41,105 bases of DNA from Actinoplanes sp. DH11 (GTDB taxonomy: Bacteria; Actinomycetota; Actinomycetes; Mycobacteriales; Micromonosporaceae), in the NCBI RefSeq assembly GCF_020873875.1, contig NZ_JAHWGU010000050.1, forward strand, positions 1-41,105. Reading direction: 5' to 3'. Within the stretch, counting starts at the first letter, position 1. The number at the start of each line of letters is the position of its first letter. The notes beneath the pieces were generated by a model. It had not been told where the DNA came from. It saw only the letters and a list, made by a program, of their open reading frames with translations, and did not search any database. Shown piece after piece: positions 38,662-41,105 of this stretch. Position numbers and translations under genes: made by a program.

Positions 38662-39627
38662 TCACGCCGCACCGCACGAACCGCGGATCACGGGATGGCT
38701 GGGGAACAGCCGGCCCGGCGCCGGCTCGCCCAGGGCGGCGCGGACCGCGGCCACCGCGATCAGCTCGACCGGATGAGTGGCGGTGGAGAGGCCGGGGTGG
38801 ACCGCCTCGGCCAGCGGGCTGTCGTCGAAACCGGTCACCGCGATGTCGGCCGGAACTCGGACGCCATCTGCCGCGAGAGCGCGCAGCACGCCGACGGCCG
38901 TGGCGTCGCTGACGGTGGCGATCGCGTCGGTGTCGGGCCAGCGTCTCCGGATCTCGCGGGCGGCGTCCCGGCCCCGGGCCGCGGTGAAGTCGCCGTGCAC
39001 GACGCGCGCCGGCAGGCCTGCCGCCCGCATCAGCCGGTTGTAGGTGGTCAGCGGGGCCCACGAGGCGCCCAGCCAGGACGGGCCGGCGACCAGCGCGATC
39101 CGCCGGCGACCGGTCGCACAGAGGTGCTGGATCAGCGCGCCGATGCCCGCGGCGCTGTCGACGTCACTGCCGCCGACACCGATCATCGCGGTCCGGCCGC
39201 GCAGCCCACCGGGCAGCCTTGCCGGGAGGTCGCGGTCGTGGCCGGCCACCACCAGCGCGGCGACACTGCGGTCGGCCGCCAGCCGCTCCAGCTCGGCGGC
39301 CGCGTTCAGCGGCAGGCGGATCAGGGCCGTGCCCAGGCCCGCCGGCTCGGTGGCGGCGGCCATCGCCGCGGCGGCCCTGGTGACGAAGGGGTCGCGCAGG
39401 ATGTCGGCGCGCTCGTCCCGGACCGCGAGGACGATGCGGGTGCCGGACCTCTCGGCCAGCCGCCGGGCGACCGGGTGCGGCACGTAGCCCAGCTCGCCGG
39501 CGGCCCGGCGGACCGCGTCGCGGCTGGCCGGGGAGGCGGGGCCCCGGCCGGAGAGCACGCGCGACGCGGTGGCGACGGAGACGCCGGCGCGGCGCGCCAC
39601 GTCGGCGAGACCCGGGTTGGCTGTCAT
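38662..39627 (-). CDS. LacI-family transcriptional regulator
   Basis: A 321-aa LacI/GalR-type repressor. The DNA-binding head is LADVARRAGVSVATASRVLS (residues 7-26) with the hinge PHPVARRLAERSG. The rest is a periplasmic-binding-protein-like sensor (VPADIAVTGFDDSPLAEAVHPGLSTATHPV is the typical effector/dimer block). ATG 39627 is preceded by CAGGAT and 6 nt. No sugar transport or glycosidase genes are beside it; the visible operator is at the next gene, the GNAT acetyltransferase, which is an uncommon partner. Confidence 0.93.
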   Translation of the reverse strand: MTANPGLADVARRAGVSVATASRVLSGRGPASPASRDAVRRAAGELGYVPHPVARRLAERSGTRIVLAVRDERADILRDPFVTRAAAAMAAATEPAGLGTALIRLPLNAAAELERLAADRSVAALVVAGHDRDLPARLPGGLRGRTAMIGVGGSDVDSAAGIGALIQHLCATGRRRIALVAGPSWLGASWAPLTTYNRLMRAAGLPARVVHGDFTAARGRDAAREIRRRWPDTDAIATVSDATAVGVLRALAADGVRVPADIAVTGFDDSPLAEAVHPGLSTATHPVELIAVAAVRAALGEPAPGRLFPSHPVIRGSCGAA

Positions 39628-39715
39628 GCCGACATCCTGCCTGCCGGGTGCGACAGAAACCGCCCCGCCCGGTCACGGGGCAAAAATGTCGGTGGGCCCG
39701 TCTACTGTCCCCGGC

Positions 39716-40270
39716 ATGACGACGCTGACCGATCGGCCGAACACGGCGCTGCTGATCATCGATGTGCAGAACGGGGTCGTCGCCGGCGCCCCGCGGCGGG
39801 ACGAGGTGATCGCGAACATCAACACGCTGCTCGACAAGGCGCGTCTGCGGAACGTGCCGGTGATCTGGGTGCAGCACTCCGACGACGGGCTCGCGCGCGG
39901 CAGCGACGACTGGCAGTTCGTCCCGGAGCTGGCCCGGGCCGACACCGAGCCGCTCGTCCACAAGACCTACGGCGACTCGTTCGAGGCCACCGAGCTGGAG
40001 GAGTTGCTGGCCGAGCGTCAGGTCGGCCGGCTCGTGGTCACCGGCGCACAGAGTGACGCGTGCATCCGGTCGACGATCCACGGCGGGTTCGTCCGGGGTT
40101 ACGACGTCCTTCTGGTGTCCGACGCACACACCACCGAAGACCTTTCGGCGTACGGTGCTCCGGCTCCCGAGCAGGTCATCGCGCACACCAACCTCTACTG
40201 GCAGAGCCAGCGCGCGCCCGGCCGGACCGGCGGCACGGCCGAAACGGCGAAGGTCTCGTTCGAGGGGTGA
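39716..40270 (+). CDS. Isochorismatase-family cysteine hydrolase
   Basis: A 184-aa alpha/beta hydrolase of the isochorismatase/nicotinamidase superfamily. The catalytic triad is visible: D16 in ALLIIDVQNG, K83 in LVHKTYGDSF, and C116 in VTGAQSDACIRSTIHGG. The substrate cannot be told from the sequence; this short class usually cleaves amides or is annotated only as cysteine hydrolase. ATG 39716 is supported by TACTGT (39703-39708), 7 nt upstream, a leaderless geometry. The methyltransferase gene follows after 13 nt. Confidence 0.92.
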   Translation: MTTLTDRPNTALLIIDVQNGVVAGAPRRDEVIANINTLLDKARLRNVPVIWVQHSDDGLARGSDDWQFVPELARADTEPLVHKTYGDSFEATELEELLAERQVGRLVVTGAQSDACIRSTIHGGFVRGYDVLLVSDAHTTEDLSAYGAPAPEQVIAHTNLYWQSQRAPGRTGGTAETAKVSFEG

Positions 40271-40283
40271 CTACCGTAGATGC

Positions 40284-40880
40284 GTGATCGAACAGTCGGA
40301 CAACCTGTGGCTTCGCAAAATCGCCGAGAATCCCGGCCACTCCCGGTGGTACATCGACCGCTTCCGGGAGATGGCCGCCCGCGGGGATGACCTGGGTGGT
40401 GAGGCCCGCATGATCGATGCCATGGTGCCGCGCGGCGCGCGCATCCTCGACGCCGGCTGCGGGACCGGACGAGTCGGCGGCCGGGTCGCCGCGAGCGGGC
40501 ACACCGTCGTCGGCGTCGACCTCGACCCGGAACTGATCGCGGAGGCACGGGCCGAGTTCCCCGGCGTCCGCTGGGAGGTGGGTGACCTCGCGGAGCTGTC
40601 GCTGGGTGAACGCTTCGACGTGGTGGTGTGCGCGGGAAACGTGATGACGTTCGCCGCGCCGAGCAGCCGAGAGGTGATCCTGCGGCGCTTCCGTGAGCAT
40701 CTCGCGGAGGGCGGGCGTGCGGTGGTCGGTTTCGGCGAGGGGCGGGGGTACGAGTTCGACCAGTTCCTGAAGGACGCGGCGGTGGCCGGACTGGAACCGG
40801 ACCTGCTGCTGGGCACGTGGGATCTGCGCCCGTTCACGCCCGGCGCCGACTTCCTGGTGGCGGTGCTGCGGGCAGCCTGA
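40284..40880 (+). CDS. Class I SAM-dependent methyltransferase
   Basis: A 198-aa methyltransferase with a Rossmann-like fold. Motif I is ILDAGCGTG (residues 54-62), the acidic residue after strand 2 is D79 in VVGVDLDPEL, and the strand 4 region is ERFDVVVCAGNVMTF. The substrate is unknown. GTG 40284 is chosen because TACCGT (40272-40277) ends 6 nt before it, a leaderless geometry, and because the frame farther upstream overlaps the hydrolase gene. A strong hairpin lies about 90 nt downstream. Confidence 0.9.
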   Translation: MIEQSDNLWLRKIAENPGHSRWYIDRFREMAARGDDLGGEARMIDAMVPRGARILDAGCGTGRVGGRVAASGHTVVGVDLDPELIAEARAEFPGVRWEVGDLAELSLGERFDVVVCAGNVMTFAAPSSREVILRRFREHLAEGGRAVVGFGEGRGYEFDQFLKDAAVAGLEPDLLLGTWDLRPFTPGADFLVAVLRAA

Positions 40881-40972
40881 GCCCGGGGCACGGCGTCCGG
40901 GCGCCAGCGCACAGCCGGTGCACGGGACCGCTTGCCGGTAGGCAGGCAGCCGGCGTGCGACGTCGGCGCCAA

Positions 40973-41002
40973 GCGGTCAGCCGGCGTACGTCGGCTGACC
41001 GC
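40973..41002 (+). terminator. Hairpin terminator after the methyltransferase gene
   Basis: A perfect 11-bp stem GCGGTCAGCCG/CGGCTGACCGC (40973-40983 with 40992-41002) around an 8-nt loop. It is the only clear structure in the 225 bp of non-coding DNA at the right end besides the 31-bp repeat. Confidence 0.7.
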
Positions 41003-41030
41003 CAGGCGGAGATCGGCGCACCGGCCGGCT

Positions 41031-41092
41031 TCTGCGGTGCGCCGGTCCCCGCAGTGTGCGGTCTGCGGTGCGCCGGTCCCCACAGTGTGCGG
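41031..41092. repeat. 31-bp direct tandem repeat
   Basis: Two adjacent 31-bp units (41031-41061 and 41062-41092) differ at one base. Each carries the phrase TGCGGTGCGCCGGTCCCC. It lies in non-coding sequence near the right end; further copies may lie beyond the window. Confidence 0.9.
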
Positions 41093-41105
41093 TGATGTGC
41101 CCGGT

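Noticed and set aside
37930..40056. A 708-codon forward frame covering the GNAT and LacI genes
   Set aside because: Both genes have unmistakable family motifs on the opposite strand; the forward frame is Arg/Gly-rich noise.

Overview
The window is high-GC DNA (about 70% by eye) with strong GC at third codon positions, many GTG/TTG starts, leaderless-type promoters and a type VII secretion (WXG100) cluster. This points to an actinomycete, most likely a Micromonosporaceae/Actinoplanes-like genome. The lineage is inferred from gene content and style; there is no rRNA or tRNA to confirm it. I see no insertion sequence, integrase, phage or CRISPR genes.

Layout. 1-7213: an 8-bp satellite array at the left edge, a PH-like membrane protein, glucose-6-phosphate isomerase (pgi), an AlkZ-like winged-helix protein, a secreted GH18 chitinase with CBM5/12, an esterase and two small membrane proteins. 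7214-9663: an intergenic region with a large palindrome, then a divergent quinone-oxidoreductase/NmrA pair whose shared promoter region carries two SoxR-type boxes. 9675-13883: an FHA-FtsK/SpoIIIE ATPase of the EccC/EssC type. 13982-19943: a DUF6308-like protein, a luciferase-like monooxygenase/FMN reductase operon, a lipoprotein, a GlxA-type AraC regulator and a divergent saccharopine dehydrogenase-like protein.

19992-33554 is the accessory core. A WXG100 gene, a membrane Ser/Thr kinase and a small multispanning membrane protein run leftward. A second WXG-like gene, a 1581-aa RHS/YD-repeat protein ending in a zincin-like toxin tip, and a 60-aa putative immunity protein run rightward from the same conserved promoter region. 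The block (WXG100, promoter, RHS, immunity) is then repeated in tandem with a different toxin tip, possibly ADP-ribosyltransferase-like, and a different immunity gene. In copy 2 the second WXG-like gene is reduced to a few codons. The FHA-EccC ATPase about 8 kb away could be the export motor, but no EccB, EccD, EccE or mycosin gene is visible, so the full secretion machine must lie elsewhere.

33558-40880: a beta-lactamase-fold serine hydrolase, a TetR regulator, a TetR/SMR efflux operon with a striking GTAC-repeat operator, a TetR/MDR reductase divergent pair, a GNAT acetyltransferase whose promoter carries a LacI-type operator, a LacI regulator, an isochorismatase-family hydrolase and a SAM methyltransferase. 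The last 220 bases hold a terminator hairpin and a 31-bp tandem repeat.
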